NCBI RefSeq assembly: GCF_014205835.1
Contig: NZ_JACHCQ010000027.1
Coordinates: 37,017-101,016 of the forward strand
From: Pedobacter sp. AK013
GTDB taxonomy: Bacteria > Bacteroidota > Bacteroidia > Sphingobacteriales > Sphingobacteriaceae
Length of the DNA: 64,000 nucleotides
Reading direction: 5' to 3'
This document shows, piece by piece, positions 7,461-17,100 of this stretch. The notes below the pieces were generated by a model. That model saw only the letters and a program-made list of their open reading frames with translations. It had not been told where the DNA came from and ran no database searches. The translations under genes were made by a program, and so were the position numbers. Positions within the stretch are counted from its first letter, which is position 1; each line of letters begins with the position of its first letter.

Positions 7461-8444
7461 ATGAAATATAAAAAGTACAGTATCATTATTGCCGTGTTGG
7501 TTTGCCCAATTGTTTATGTTTGGTCGTGTAACAGTTCAGGAAAGAAGAACATTGATAATGGAATCAGTTTTAAAGCTAAACTTTCGTCTTACCAGCTTTT
7601 TAAAGGGGAAATGGCCAAGCTTAAACCGAATGATGGTGTAGAAATTTTTGAACTTGCTTCCACTCTTTTTACGGATTATGCCGAAAAACAACGCCTTATT
7701 AAATTGCCGAAAGGGAAACAAATGGTGTTGAATGGAGCAGGTTTACCCATTTTTCCTGAAGGAACTATTATAGCCAAAACCTTTTATTATTCAAAAGTTG
7801 CTAAAAAAGGCAGAGCAATTATAGAAACACGTTTGCTGATCCTGCATCAATCAAAATGGAACGTGGCGACTTTCCGGTGGAATGCAGCTCAAAATGAAGC
7901 AGACCTGATTGCCGATGGTGCAGCTATTCCAATTGATTTTACGGGTTTAGATGGTGAAAGGAGAAAGATTTCTTATCATATTCCCTCCAAACAAGAATGT
8001 GGAAGCTGCCATAGGCAAAATAACGTCATTATTCCAATCGGACCGAAAGCTAGAAATCTGAATTTCAATGTTGAAAGAGGTGGCGAAAGTGTTAACCAAT
8101 TAAGTTACCTGATGAAAAGAGGAGTGATAAAAAAGAGTAAAATCGATTCATTAACCCATCTTCCTAATGATCATGATACCTCCATACCTGTAGGGCAACG
8201 CGCGAGGGCCTATATGGATATCAACTGTGCACATTGCCATCAAGCCGGTGGATTTGCTGGTAATACCACGTTAAACCTCGATTACAGAACGGATTTGGAA
8301 CATACAGGAATCAGGTTTAATAAAAGTAACATCATCATCAGAACAAACCAAATGGGGGAGTTTCATATGCCAAAACTGGGCACAACTGTTATCGATAAGG
8401 AAGGGGTAGCGTTAATGAGAAAATACATTAGCGGACTAAAGTAA
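7461..8444 (+). CDS. Diheme c-type cytochrome lipoprotein (SO2930-like)
   Basis: A 327-residue protein with an N-terminal lipoprotein signal (hydrophobic residues 7-20, Cys23 in VWSC). Two heme c attachment sites are present: CGSCH at residues 180-184 and CAHCH at 256-260. A late MPKLG (Met303) is a good axial-ligand candidate. Spacing and length match the SO2930-type diheme cytochrome family, whose members are often paired with a beta-helix protein that is absent here. It is likely lipid-anchored and faces the periplasm, where it transfers electrons. It is the third gene of the TetR-controlled set. Redox partners cannot be inferred from the window. Confidence 0.85.
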   Translation: MKYKKYSIIIAVLVCPIVYVWSCNSSGKKNIDNGISFKAKLSSYQLFKGEMAKLKPNDGVEIFELASTLFTDYAEKQRLIKLPKGKQMVLNGAGLPIFPEGTIIAKTFYYSKVAKKGRAIIETRLLILHQSKWNVATFRWNAAQNEADLIADGAAIPIDFTGLDGERRKISYHIPSKQECGSCHRQNNVIIPIGPKARNLNFNVERGGESVNQLSYLMKRGVIKKSKIDSLTHLPNDHDTSIPVGQRARAYMDINCAHCHQAGGFAGNTTLNLDYRTDLEHTGIRFNKSNIIIRTNQMGEFHMPKLGTTVIDKEGVALMRKYISGLK

Positions 8445-9195
8445 TGTGGTTTTAACCGCCAAGAACACAGAGAAAAAAGCGCAGGGTAAGCGAAGTGTTA
8501 TCTGGACTGAAGCGTGACTAAGAGATCTATTTGTATGAAAGACCCTGAACCAAGTTCAGGGTAACGATATACAGGAGAGATCTATATCAATAGATTTTGC
8601 TTGGCAGAGCCAGAGGATTCTCAAGCCCATTACATCTTACTACCATTGACGATGTTTTTTAATGACGCAACTTAACATTTACGGTTGATCCTTCGACTCC
8701 GCTACCATTGATGTTTTTGATAACTCATTAATATTTAATATGTTACCTTGATGCCTGCATTTCCACCCCGCTACGCCATAGCACAGTATCTCCGTTTCAC
8801 TTAAATCCGGCCTAACAAATTTTTCGGATTGCACTGTTCAAGCCGTGCCACTGGCTCTGAAAGAAAACGGCAAAGCCCTCATGAATGCAGCTGAAAGCTA
8901 CAAAAACAAATGAATAAATTTTCAGCCGGTGTTTTATTAATGATTTTCTATTGCTTTCATTTGAATTAATGAGCTCGGCAATGCCTCGGTTTTGTTTCTT
9001 TTTGACACCAAAAAGAAAGAAGTCTGTCTGGCTAGGACTAATAAAACACCCCGTCCTGCGGACACCCCTCTGAAAGAGGGGAATTACATATCGCAAAAGA
9101 CCGATAATTAAATGTCATTTATATTAAATTTTATACAATAAATTACCCCTCAGCATGACGGATCGCTTGGGTATTCCATCTCACATTTTCCATCC
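8445..9195. other. 750-bp gene-free region made of intergenic repeat fragments and hairpins
   Basis: No convincing gene was found on either strand. Three perfect hairpins are visible. CCCTGAAC/GTTCAGGG has a 3-nt loop (8543-8561). TTTCTTTTTG/CAAAAAGAAA has a 4-nt loop (8995-9018). CCCCTCT/AGAGGGG has a 3-nt loop (9065-9081). A frame on the + strand from about 8820 to 8920 reads like protein (VPLALKENGKALMNAAES) and then stops, so it could be a decayed gene end. The minus-strand frame covering 8812-9096 is low-complexity and looks like repeat DNA. Confidence 0.6.
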
Positions 9196-12100
9196 TTATA
9201 CGCTTTCTGGCATCATTTTCTGTACTTTTTTATGGTTGGACCAGTAAAACACAATCGGATAAACGAAAAGGTTAAAAAGTGTGTCGGTAATTAATCCGCC
9301 TATTACCACTATAGCCAATGGCTTTGATGCTTCAGAACCTATTCCGGTAGATAATGCAGCAGGCATTAAGCCGATGGCAGCCATTAGAGCCGTCATTAAT
9401 ACTGGTCTGAATCTGCTGGTCACCGCGGCACGCATGGCATCGGTAAAGGTCCAGTTGGGGTGGTGTTTCAGTTCGGCAATGTTGGTTTTAAAACGGGTAA
9501 TGAGTAGCACGCCGTTTTGTACACAGATTCCAAAAAGGGCGATAAAACCAATTCCTGCCGAAATGTTAAAGTTTACACCTGCAACCAAAAGGGCTAATAT
9601 GCCACCAATCATTGCAAAAGGAACATTGTTTAGCACGAGTAAAGCATCTTTGATGTTCCCAAAAAGTACAAATAAGATGAAGAATATGAGTAATAAACTC
9701 ACCGGAACTGCCTGCGTAAGCCTGGCAATTGCCCTTTGTTGATTTTCAAAATCTCCGGCCCATTCCAGTGTATATCCTGGTTGCAGATTGATCTTTGCAT
9801 TTACTTTTTCTTGTGCTTCGGCAATTACGCTTCCCATATCGCGGCCCCTGACCGAAAATTTAATGGCCCCGTAACGTTTGTGCCTATCGCGGTAAATCAT
9901 ACTAGGCCCTGTAATTTTGTGGATGCTCGAAATTTCGCCCAATTGAACATTAGTGCCAGATATGGTTGGAACCCGTAATTTACTGATCGAATTCTCATCG
10001 TTTCTAAAATCTTCAGGATAGCGGATAATCAGGTCAAATTTTCGTTCGCCTTCATAAATCTGCGTAGCGGCTTTTCCACCAATAGCCATTTCGATTACGG
10101 CGTTGGCATCTGCTGTGCTTACCCCATATAAAGCCATTTTTTTCTGATCGAGGTTAATCTGTAATTCTGGCTGACCAAGATTTCTTAGAATTCCCAAATC
10201 TTCAATCCCATCAACCGTTTTTAAGATGCTTTCTATCTTTTCCTCTTCTTTTTCAATATAATCGAAGTTTTCGCCAAATAACTTTACTACAATTGAGCCT
10301 TTTACACCCGATACGGCTTCTTCTACATTATCAGAAATGGGCTGCGAAAAATTAAGATTGATGCCAGGGAAGCTTTTTAGTTTTTCTTGCATACGCTCGA
10401 TCAGTTGTTCTTTAGTTTGCTTTCGTTTCCACTCTTTACGGGGGTAAATATCAACGTGAAACTCCATGTTGTAAAAACCTGTAGCATCGGTTCCATCATT
10501 GGGTCTGCCAGTTTGCGACATTACTTGTTTAACTTCTTCAAAACTTAAAAATATTTTTCTCATCTCATTCGAAAGCTTTTTAGTCTCATCTAAAGAAATA
10601 CTCAACGGGCCAGTAGCGCGGACATAAATAGAGCCTTCATCTAAACTGGGCAGAAATTCTGTTCCCAAAAACCTGAAGCTAAAAACACCTAAAAGCAATA
10701 CAATAATAGAAATGCTAAAAACGAGCTTCTTTTTTTTGAAACAGCGGTCGTAAAATTTAAGGGTCGTTTTGGTAACCCATTCCAAAAAGATATTGTGTTT
10801 TTCTTTTACATCTTTTTTTAAGAGCACACTGGCCATAGCAGGTACAAGCGTAAAGGTTAAGATGAGGGCGCCCAATAAGGCAAAACTTAATGTCCAGGCC
10901 AGGGGAGAGAACATTTTACCTTCTACCTTTTCGAAGGTGAAAATAGGTAGTAAACCTGTGATGATAATCAGTTTTGCAAATAAAATTCCTTTTCCATTTT
11001 CTACGCAGGCCTTTTTAATGAAGCCAAGTTTACTCATTTTGTTAAACCTATCCATTCCCAGTTTTTTTGCCCTTAAATCTAAGGTTACAAAAATCCCCTC
11101 AACCATTACTACGGCACCATCTATAATGATTCCGAAATCGATAGCTCCCATAGATAGCAGATTGGCGGACATGCCTTTTAATTTAAGGCAGATAAATGCA
11201 AAGAGCAAGGCCAATGGAATAACAACCGAAACAATTAAGGTGGTACGCCAATCGGCCATAAATAAGAATACGATTAAGGTTACAAACAATATCCCTTCAA
11301 GCATGTTGCCCATTACGGTATGTACAGAATAGTTCACCAGGTCTTCGCGATCGTAGAAGGGTTTTATTTTTACATCTTTTGGTAATATGCTGGTATTGAT
11401 CGTATTTATCTTTTCTTTCAATCTGGCAATTACTTCGCTCGGATTGCCACCCTTTCTCATCACAATAATGCCTTCTACCACATCAGGATCTTGATCACGA
11501 CCAACTTGCCCAAGCCTTGGTAATGCCGATTCGGCTACCTCGGCAATGGTTTTAACATATATGGGTGTGCCATTAACATTATCGACCACCACATTCCTGA
11601 TTTCATCGATATTGTTGAGCACACCGATACCGCGTACTACATAAGCCTGGCCGCTTTGCACAATCACATCGCCACCCACATTGATATTGCTTTTAGATAC
11701 TGCCTCGAAAAGCTCGGCTGCACTTACGCCATACTGTATAGCTTTTTGTGGATCGACGGTAATTTGATAGGTTTTTACCTCACCACCAAAACTCACAACA
11801 TCGGCAATGCCAGAAACAGATAAAAGCTCCCTTTGTACTACCCAATCCTGAAGGGTTTTTAATTCGCGGACAGATTTTGTATCGCTTGTAAGGGTGTAAC
11901 GGAATATCTCACCCGTAGGGCCATAAGGTGGCTGTACCTCTGGTTTGATCCCTTCGGGCAAATTCGCCTCATCAAGATGGTTGTTTACCTGTACGCGGGC
12001 TTCGGCATAATTTACATCATCCTCAAAATTTACTTTTACAATAGAAAGTCCAAATAGCGATGAAGAGCGGATACTGGTGCGTTTTTCGGTTGGATTCATG

Positions 12101-12324
12101 GCAATTTCGAGCGGCCTGCTCACAAATTTTTCTACCTCTTCGGCACTCCGGCCCGGCCATTGGGTAATAATGGTGATGTTGGTATTGGTTACATCGGGAA
12201 ATGCATCAATGGCAGTGTGCTTAAAGCTTAAATAACCTGAAAGGATTAAAATAAAAGTAGCAAAAAAGATAAAGTATTTATTCTTCAGCGCAAAGCCAAT
12301 GATGCCTTTAATGAATTTATTCAT
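9196..12324 (-). CDS. czcA: CzcA-type heavy-metal efflux RND transporter (inner-membrane pump)
   Basis: A 1042-residue RND permease with the expected twelve-helix layout (a helix at 15-33, a large periplasmic loop, a block of helices at 335-530, a second loop and a block at 860-1030). In TM4 the sequence AIDFGIIIDGAVVMVE places D396, D402 and E409. These have the same spacing as the proton-relay residues D402, D408 and E415 of Cupriavidus CzcA. This signature points to the divalent (Zn/Co/Cd/Ni) class, not the Cu/Ag class. It exports metal from periplasm or cytoplasm across the outer membrane with the adaptor and TolC-like protein encoded just upstream (gaps of 28 and 5 nt). It is probably controlled by the two-component system at the head of the cluster. 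Confidence 0.93.
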   Translation of the reverse strand: MNKFIKGIIGFALKNKYFIFFATFILILSGYLSFKHTAIDAFPDVTNTNITIITQWPGRSAEEVEKFVSRPLEIAMNPTEKRTSIRSSSLFGLSIVKVNFEDDVNYAEARVQVNNHLDEANLPEGIKPEVQPPYGPTGEIFRYTLTSDTKSVRELKTLQDWVVQRELLSVSGIADVVSFGGEVKTYQITVDPQKAIQYGVSAAELFEAVSKSNINVGGDVIVQSGQAYVVRGIGVLNNIDEIRNVVVDNVNGTPIYVKTIAEVAESALPRLGQVGRDQDPDVVEGIIVMRKGGNPSEVIARLKEKINTINTSILPKDVKIKPFYDREDLVNYSVHTVMGNMLEGILFVTLIVFLFMADWRTTLIVSVVIPLALLFAFICLKLKGMSANLLSMGAIDFGIIIDGAVVMVEGIFVTLDLRAKKLGMDRFNKMSKLGFIKKACVENGKGILFAKLIIITGLLPIFTFEKVEGKMFSPLAWTLSFALLGALILTFTLVPAMASVLLKKDVKEKHNIFLEWVTKTTLKFYDRCFKKKKLVFSISIIVLLLGVFSFRFLGTEFLPSLDEGSIYVRATGPLSISLDETKKLSNEMRKIFLSFEEVKQVMSQTGRPNDGTDATGFYNMEFHVDIYPRKEWKRKQTKEQLIERMQEKLKSFPGINLNFSQPISDNVEEAVSGVKGSIVVKLFGENFDYIEKEEEKIESILKTVDGIEDLGILRNLGQPELQINLDQKKMALYGVSTADANAVIEMAIGGKAATQIYEGERKFDLIIRYPEDFRNDENSISKLRVPTISGTNVQLGEISSIHKITGPSMIYRDRHKRYGAIKFSVRGRDMGSVIAEAQEKVNAKINLQPGYTLEWAGDFENQQRAIARLTQAVPVSLLLIFFILFVLFGNIKDALLVLNNVPFAMIGGILALLVAGVNFNISAGIGFIALFGICVQNGVLLITRFKTNIAELKHHPNWTFTDAMRAAVTSRFRPVLMTALMAAIGLMPAALSTGIGSEASKPLAIVVIGGLITDTLFNLFVYPIVFYWSNHKKVQKMMPESV

Positions 12325-12352
12325 GATGTATAATCTAAGGGATGAGAAGAAT

Positions 12353-13441
12353 TTATTGCGTTTTTAGGCTTTCGAATAAGAACACCTGTTTAGATGCAAT
12401 AACGCGGTCGCCGGCATTTACGCCTTTGCTGATGTAGGCTTTATCGGCAGTTTTACGGCCAATTTCGATTTCCTGAATTTTTACTTTATGATCTTGATCA
12501 AGAACGAGCACATAATTCTTGTTTTCATCGAAAATTATGGCCCTTGAGTTTAAAACGGGGAGATCGATGGCCGAATTTGCTGAAACCTTTACCGTTCCGA
12601 GCATACCTGGTTTTAATAAAAAACCTGGATTTTGGATGACCACACGTGCATTTATTACCTTACTGTCTTGATCTACCTGATTGTAAAGTTTCTCTATTTT
12701 ACCGCTAAAAATTTTATCTGGATAGGAGAGGGTTGATAGACTGACTTCATCGCCAGCCTTTACACGCGAAATATCTGATTCATAAATATTAATCATTGCC
12801 CAAACATTAGCGAGATCGGCAATGGTGAAAAGACTTTTGTCGTTATCGCCACGCAAATACATGTTCTGGGTAACATTTTTTTCGATCACAAAACCATTAA
12901 TAGGAGATTTAATAGCATATAATCCTGCACTGCTGCCCCCATTAAGTTTTAATACGGAACTGGCCCTTTTTACCTCTGCTTTTTTGATCTGGTAATCATT
13001 TTTGGCTTCTTCCAGTTCTTTTGCAGATGATAAGCCGCTCTGAAAAAGTTGTTCAGCCTGTTTTACAGATCGCTCTGCATTTTTAAGCTCTGCATTGGCT
13101 GCAATAACTTCCTTGTCAAAACCTGCCATTTCAGAGCTGCTAAGGGTTGCTAAGGTCTGTCCGCTCGAGACCTGGTCGCCCAATCTTACCTTAACACTAT
13201 TTACCGTTCCGCTTACCATGGGGAAAAGTTCAGAACGGCGCTCTTCATTTGCAGCAATTTTGGCCGAAAATACAATTTCGGTCTTGCTGTTAGCCTGCTG
13301 CACCGTGTCGATCAGCAAGCGGTTGATCAGCGAATCGGTGATGGCAAATTTATCACGAGGTGTAGCTGTTTTGTGTTCGGTACAAGCAAACAGTAAACTG
13401 GTTACTGCAATAATTAAAGTGTTTTTATAGAGATTTTGCAT
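12353..13441 (-). CDS. czcB: RND efflux periplasmic adaptor subunit (CzcB/CusB-like lipoprotein)
   Basis: A 362-residue membrane-fusion protein. The lipoprotein signal ends at Cys20 (LLFAC). A barrel-sandwich/lipoyl half-motif (GTVNSVKVRLGDQVSSGQTL) lies near residue 85, followed by an alpha-helical hairpin (about 115-160: AELKNAERSVKQAEQLFQSG) and the second lipoyl half (YAIKSPINGFVIEKNV). The beta-barrel and membrane-proximal domains follow. There is no long His-rich N-terminal metal-binding domain of the classical CzcB kind. It bridges CzcA and the outer-membrane channel. It lies between the two partners, 5 nt after the TolC-like gene. Confidence 0.92.
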   Translation of the reverse strand: MQNLYKNTLIIAVTSLLFACTEHKTATPRDKFAITDSLINRLLIDTVQQANSKTEIVFSAKIAANEERRSELFPMVSGTVNSVKVRLGDQVSSGQTLATLSSSEMAGFDKEVIAANAELKNAERSVKQAEQLFQSGLSSAKELEEAKNDYQIKKAEVKRASSVLKLNGGSSAGLYAIKSPINGFVIEKNVTQNMYLRGDNDKSLFTIADLANVWAMINIYESDISRVKAGDEVSLSTLSYPDKIFSGKIEKLYNQVDQDSKVINARVVIQNPGFLLKPGMLGTVKVSANSAIDLPVLNSRAIIFDENKNYVLVLDQDHKVKIQEIEIGRKTADKAYISKGVNAGDRVIASKQVFLFESLKTQ

Positions 13442-13446
13442 AAGAT

Positions 13447-14712
13447 TTATTTAAAAATATTAGAACCGGTTACATAATTGAGTTCAGCACGTGTACTCAT
13501 TCTTTCGAACTGGAGTTTGTTCAGTTGCAGCGTATTTTCTTTATAGGCATCGTAGAGGTCTAAAAATTCGATCAGGCTGATATTTCTTGCCTTGAAATTT
13601 TTGATCAATCCTGAAATGAGTGTGTTAAAGTCGGTACTGAAGGTGGGATCTATCTCTGTATAGCGTTTTTCGTTACGTAAAGCTGTTTTATAGCTGTTAA
13701 ATACTTCGTTTTCGAGCAGGGCCTCCTGTTTTTTGATATTCGTATTGGCAGCTGTGATACCTACCTGCGCTTTTTTAATTTCGCCCTGGTTTCTGGAGAA
13801 AAGCGGAATGGGGATTTTTAAGCCTAAGCCGGTATATTTTTCAGGATAATTACCTTTTAGGTCGTAGCTTAATGCAATTTCTACGTCTGGGATAGCCATT
13901 GCTTTTTGAAGTTTTAAATTGCGTTCGTTATAAAGGAGATCGGTTTTGGCAACTTTAAGGTCGGCACGGTTGGCCCTGGCCGAATCGAGCAGTGTGCTGT
14001 AAGGAACTTTATCAGGCGATAATGGACTTGCCTGATCTAATACCAATGATATGGACGCTTCTGCCTTAATACCGCAGAGCAATTTTAAGTCTTTATAGTT
14101 GTCTTCCAGTTCATTTAATAGTCCGGCCTGCTCGGCTTTGAGGCTGATCAATAATGATTTGATCCTGATCATATCCTTTGCGGCAACATTGCCCATTTTT
14201 AACTGGAGATCGTAAGCTTTTAGTAACTGATCGGTAGAGCTGATCTGTTCTTGATAAACTTTTACGGATTGTGCAGCGAAATAGGTTTTGTAAAAGGTAT
14301 TAACAAGCTCGAATTTCAGCGTCCTTAGCAGATCAAAATATTCATATTCGGCCAATTTAACCCCGGTTTGGGCCAGTTTGATGTTTTTATTACGTTTGCC
14401 TGCCAGTTTAAACAGCTGCGAAATTGATCCGGCATATTGGCCATGTGCATAAGAGGTTTGCAGGAATTTTTTTGTTTCGTGGTTGTAAAAAAGGTTTTCA
14501 TACTCAAGCGTAGGGTTTTCGAAAAGTTTGGCCGTGATGATTTCGGCCTTTGCTTTATCAATTTCATAATTGCTGGCCAGGAGGTCGTAATTGTTTTTTA
14601 AAAACAAGCTTTCGGCCTGGTTCAGGTTTAAGATTAGGGTATCGGTTTGTGCTAAAGCTGCCTTGGTTGTTAAAGTCAGCATGAAAATGAGCAACGTATA
14701 TATTCCTTTCAT
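13447..14712 (-). CDS. czcC: TolC family outer-membrane channel (CzcC-like)
   Basis: A 421-residue outer-membrane efflux protein with a cleavable signal (cleavage after ALAQ, about residue 22). Two OEP repeats are rich in long amphipathic helices with N/A/L heptads (LNLNQAESLFLKNNYDLLAS; later ARANRADLKVAKTDLLYNER). It forms the trimeric exit duct of the CzcCBA pump. It precedes the adaptor by 5 nt and is separated from the sensor kinase gene by 221 bp that hold a palindromic repeat, so the pump genes may have their own promoter there. Confidence 0.9.
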   Translation of the reverse strand: MKGIYTLLIFMLTLTTKAALAQTDTLILNLNQAESLFLKNNYDLLASNYEIDKAKAEIITAKLFENPTLEYENLFYNHETKKFLQTSYAHGQYAGSISQLFKLAGKRNKNIKLAQTGVKLAEYEYFDLLRTLKFELVNTFYKTYFAAQSVKVYQEQISSTDQLLKAYDLQLKMGNVAAKDMIRIKSLLISLKAEQAGLLNELEDNYKDLKLLCGIKAEASISLVLDQASPLSPDKVPYSTLLDSARANRADLKVAKTDLLYNERNLKLQKAMAIPDVEIALSYDLKGNYPEKYTGLGLKIPIPLFSRNQGEIKKAQVGITAANTNIKKQEALLENEVFNSYKTALRNEKRYTEIDPTFSTDFNTLISGLIKNFKARNISLIEFLDLYDAYKENTLQLNKLQFERMSTRAELNYVTGSNIFK

Positions 14713-14784
14713 CCCGCAAAACTATTCTTGCCGAATTAAAGGGGGATTAAATAGGGCTTAAAAGGGAATTAAAGTTGGACACTA

Positions 14785-14897
14785 ATCGTCATGCTGAATT
14801 TATTTTACAAGTAGAAATAGTGTTTTTAATTGCCTTGTAGCTACTGTGTGGTCTGCATCTATTCTGTTATTAAGACCCTGAAATGAATTCAGGACGA
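14785..14897. repeat. Palindromic intergenic repeat, CGTCATGCTGA-type
   Basis: The left end ATCGTCATGCTGAATT and the right end AATTCAGGACGAT form an imperfect inverted repeat about 110 bp long. It resembles the copy at 3330-3454 in both ends and in the internal GACCCTGAAAT. It separates the two-component genes from the pump genes. Confidence 0.6.
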
Positions 14898-14933
14898 TCA
14901 AGTTGTAAAATTAGAATGAAGTAATAATAGCTA

Positions 14934-16286
14934 CTAAATCTTTGTTAAAATGACCGTAAAAGTACAGCCACCTTGTTCCAGGTTATTCACCGTTATTTCT
15001 CCTTTGAGCAGATCGATAATTTTTTGAGCCATATAAAGACCCATCCCTTCACCTTGGAGGCCAAAATCATTTGCCTGTGTATAAAAGGGCTTGAAAATAT
15101 TTTCTTCTTCCCCAACAGAAATACCATTTCCATTATCGGTAATGTGTATGAGAAAATCATTTTTAGTAGCTTCGATGGTAATGTTAACTTGTTGATTATC
15201 AGAAAATTTAAAAGCATTAGAAATGATATTGTCCAAAGCAATCTGTAATAAAATAGCATTGGCCAATATTTCAGGTTTTGGATTAATAGAATTTTGATAA
15301 GTAATTTTTAGATCAAGGTTTTTCTGCGATTTCCATTCGGTTTGGATTTTGGATAACAGATGATCAAGTCTGATTGGAACAAGTTGCGAATTGATCAGGT
15401 TGAGATCCATTTTTGCCAGGGCCACTAACCCGGTAATAATGTGTTCCATTTTTTCTGCATCCTCGAGCATCGAAGCGATTACCTTTTGATAAGCAGTTTG
15501 ATCCCTTTCTTTTGATAGGGCAAGTTCGGCGGTCATCATGATCCGTGTTACAGGTGTACGAAGTTCGTGCGAAGCATTGGCTACAAAGGTTTTTTGCAGA
15601 ATAAAAGCCTGTTCGAGCTCTTCCATCAAATGGTTAAAACTTTGGGCAATAAGGTTGATTTCATCTTTGTTATTATTTTCCTCCACCCTAAATTCCATGT
15701 TTTGAGCGCTGGTCTGTTTCACTTCGAGCATAAACTTTTGCAGCGGTTTCAGCATTTTCTGTGCAATCAACCTGCTTAATAACAAAACGATAAGCGAAAT
15801 AAGGATAAACACAAAAATCATGATCTTCAGTAGTTTATCTAACCTATTGTGGGAGCCCTGGTCGTCGGCTGAGGCAAGGATGACAAAGTCGCCCTGGTTA
15901 TCTTTATAATAAATACCTACAACCTGTCGCTGACCGTCGGTATATTTTAATCGCCCTTTTTTACGCACTGCATCAATGGTAGCTGGGGTCCAGTATTGTG
16001 CGGTATCGCCGATGAAAGTTGCCCTGTTCTTTTTGTCGTAAACACGAATTACTTCGCTATTTAACTTTTGAAGGTATTTATGACGTACAGTGTTTAACGC
16101 ATCCCGACTAATTTCATCAGCCTCGAGATACAGTTTTGCGGTAACCATAGTACGGTCGGTTAGGCGTTCGAAGAAATCGGCCTCCAAAAATTTCATAAAG
16201 GTAAAATATACAGTACAGAGCACAGCGAAGAGCATAGAAGTGCTGATCAGGGTAAAATACAGTGCTATGCGATCCTTTATTTTCAT
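14934..16286 (-). CDS. Membrane sensor histidine kinase (CzcS-like, HAMP domain)
   Basis: A 450-residue kinase. TM1 (about 8-32) and TM2 (about 153-175) flank a ~120-residue periplasmic sensor, followed by a HAMP segment. The H-box FVANASHELRTPVTR has the phosphorylatable His240. The N-box (DNIISNAFKFSDN), G1 (ITDNGNGIS) and G2 (GEGMGLYMA) motifs are complete, so it should be active. Its ATG directly follows the stop codon of the response regulator. Position just upstream of czcCBA implies sensing of periplasmic heavy metal. No obvious His/Cys-rich metal site was seen in the sensor region. Confidence 0.92.
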   Translation of the reverse strand: MKIKDRIALYFTLISTSMLFAVLCTVYFTFMKFLEADFFERLTDRTMVTAKLYLEADEISRDALNTVRHKYLQKLNSEVIRVYDKKNRATFIGDTAQYWTPATIDAVRKKGRLKYTDGQRQVVGIYYKDNQGDFVILASADDQGSHNRLDKLLKIMIFVFILISLIVLLLSRLIAQKMLKPLQKFMLEVKQTSAQNMEFRVEENNNKDEINLIAQSFNHLMEELEQAFILQKTFVANASHELRTPVTRIMMTAELALSKERDQTAYQKVIASMLEDAEKMEHIITGLVALAKMDLNLINSQLVPIRLDHLLSKIQTEWKSQKNLDLKITYQNSINPKPEILANAILLQIALDNIISNAFKFSDNQQVNITIEATKNDFLIHITDNGNGISVGEEENIFKPFYTQANDFGLQGEGMGLYMAQKIIDLLKGEITVNNLEQGGCTFTVILTKI

Positions 16287-16964
16287 TTACTTCAGGATAT
16301 AACCCATATTGATTTTGGTGTGAATGAGTTTCCGTTCAAAACCCTTTTCGATCTTTTTCCTCAAGAAATTGATATAAACGTCAATTACATTGGTTCCGGT
16401 TTCGAAGCTGATGTCCCAGGCTTGCTCTGCTATAAATTGCCGGGAGAGTAACCGATTGGGATTATGCATAAACAGTTCGAGCAGGATAAATTCTTTTGCG
16501 CTTAATTCAATGGTTTTTCCTGCACGGCTTACCTCTTTGCTGTAAGTATCAAGCACAAGATCTTCGAAATATAATTTGCTATCGGTTTGGGTAGTAACAG
16601 CAGGTTGCCTCCTTAAAAGTGCTGCAACTCTTGCCAAGAGTTCTTTCAGGTGGAAAGGTTTTACCAGATAATCATCTGCCCCAGCTTCCAGGCCCGTAAC
16701 TTTGTCATCTATGGTACCCATGGCGGTAAGCATCAATATTGGTGTTTGTACAGTATTTTTCCTGATATGTTTACAAAGCTGGATACCATTAAGGCCAGGC
16801 ATCATCACATCGATAATGAAAAGATTAAAGTTTTGTTCCAAGAAAAGCTCCAGCGCATCAGTTCCGTTGGCAACGGTAAGTACCTGATAATCGTTTTCTT
16901 CGAGCGCCGACTTTAAAAGTTCAGCAATTTTAGGGTCGTCTTCAGCTATTCCAATCTTTAGCAT
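16287..16964 (-). CDS. OmpR/PhoB family response regulator
   Basis: A 225-residue regulator. The receiver domain (1-115) has the acidic pair E8-D9-D10, the phosphoacceptor D52 (FIIDVMMPGLNG) and a conserved Lys in DYLVKPFHLKEL. A C-terminal winged-helix DNA-binding domain (about 130-225) ends with the family motif TNVIDVYINFLRKKIEKGF. It is the first gene of the five-gene metal-response unit and is fused end-to-start with the kinase gene. It probably activates czcCBA when phosphorylated. Confidence 0.95.
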   Translation of the reverse strand: MLKIGIAEDDPKIAELLKSALEENDYQVLTVANGTDALELFLEQNFNLFIIDVMMPGLNGIQLCKHIRKNTVQTPILMLTAMGTIDDKVTGLEAGADDYLVKPFHLKELLARVAALLRRQPAVTTQTDSKLYFEDLVLDTYSKEVSRAGKTIELSAKEFILLELFMHNPNRLLSRQFIAEQAWDISFETGTNVIDVYINFLRKKIEKGFERKLIHTKINMGYILK

Positions 16965-17100
16965 CCTACAAAAGTAACCATCCCATCTTAAAATGGGATT
17001 AAAATGGATGTCCTTTCTGTTATTTTGGGTGATTTTTGGTTTTTGACAGGAATTAGCTATTGCTTTTTGATTAAAATAATTTTAATGTGGCTAATCCTAT

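Noticed and set aside
8812..9096. 94-residue minus-strand frame in the 8.4-9.2 kb region
   Set aside because: It reads through hairpin repeats (FFLFGVKKKQN type) that are common in intergenic DNA of such genomes; no supporting domain.
10769..11332. 187-residue frame opposite czcA
   Set aside because: It lies wholly antisense to a clear RND gene, and its composition (Lys/Ile/Ser-rich, no motif) is what the opposite strand of membrane-helix DNA gives.
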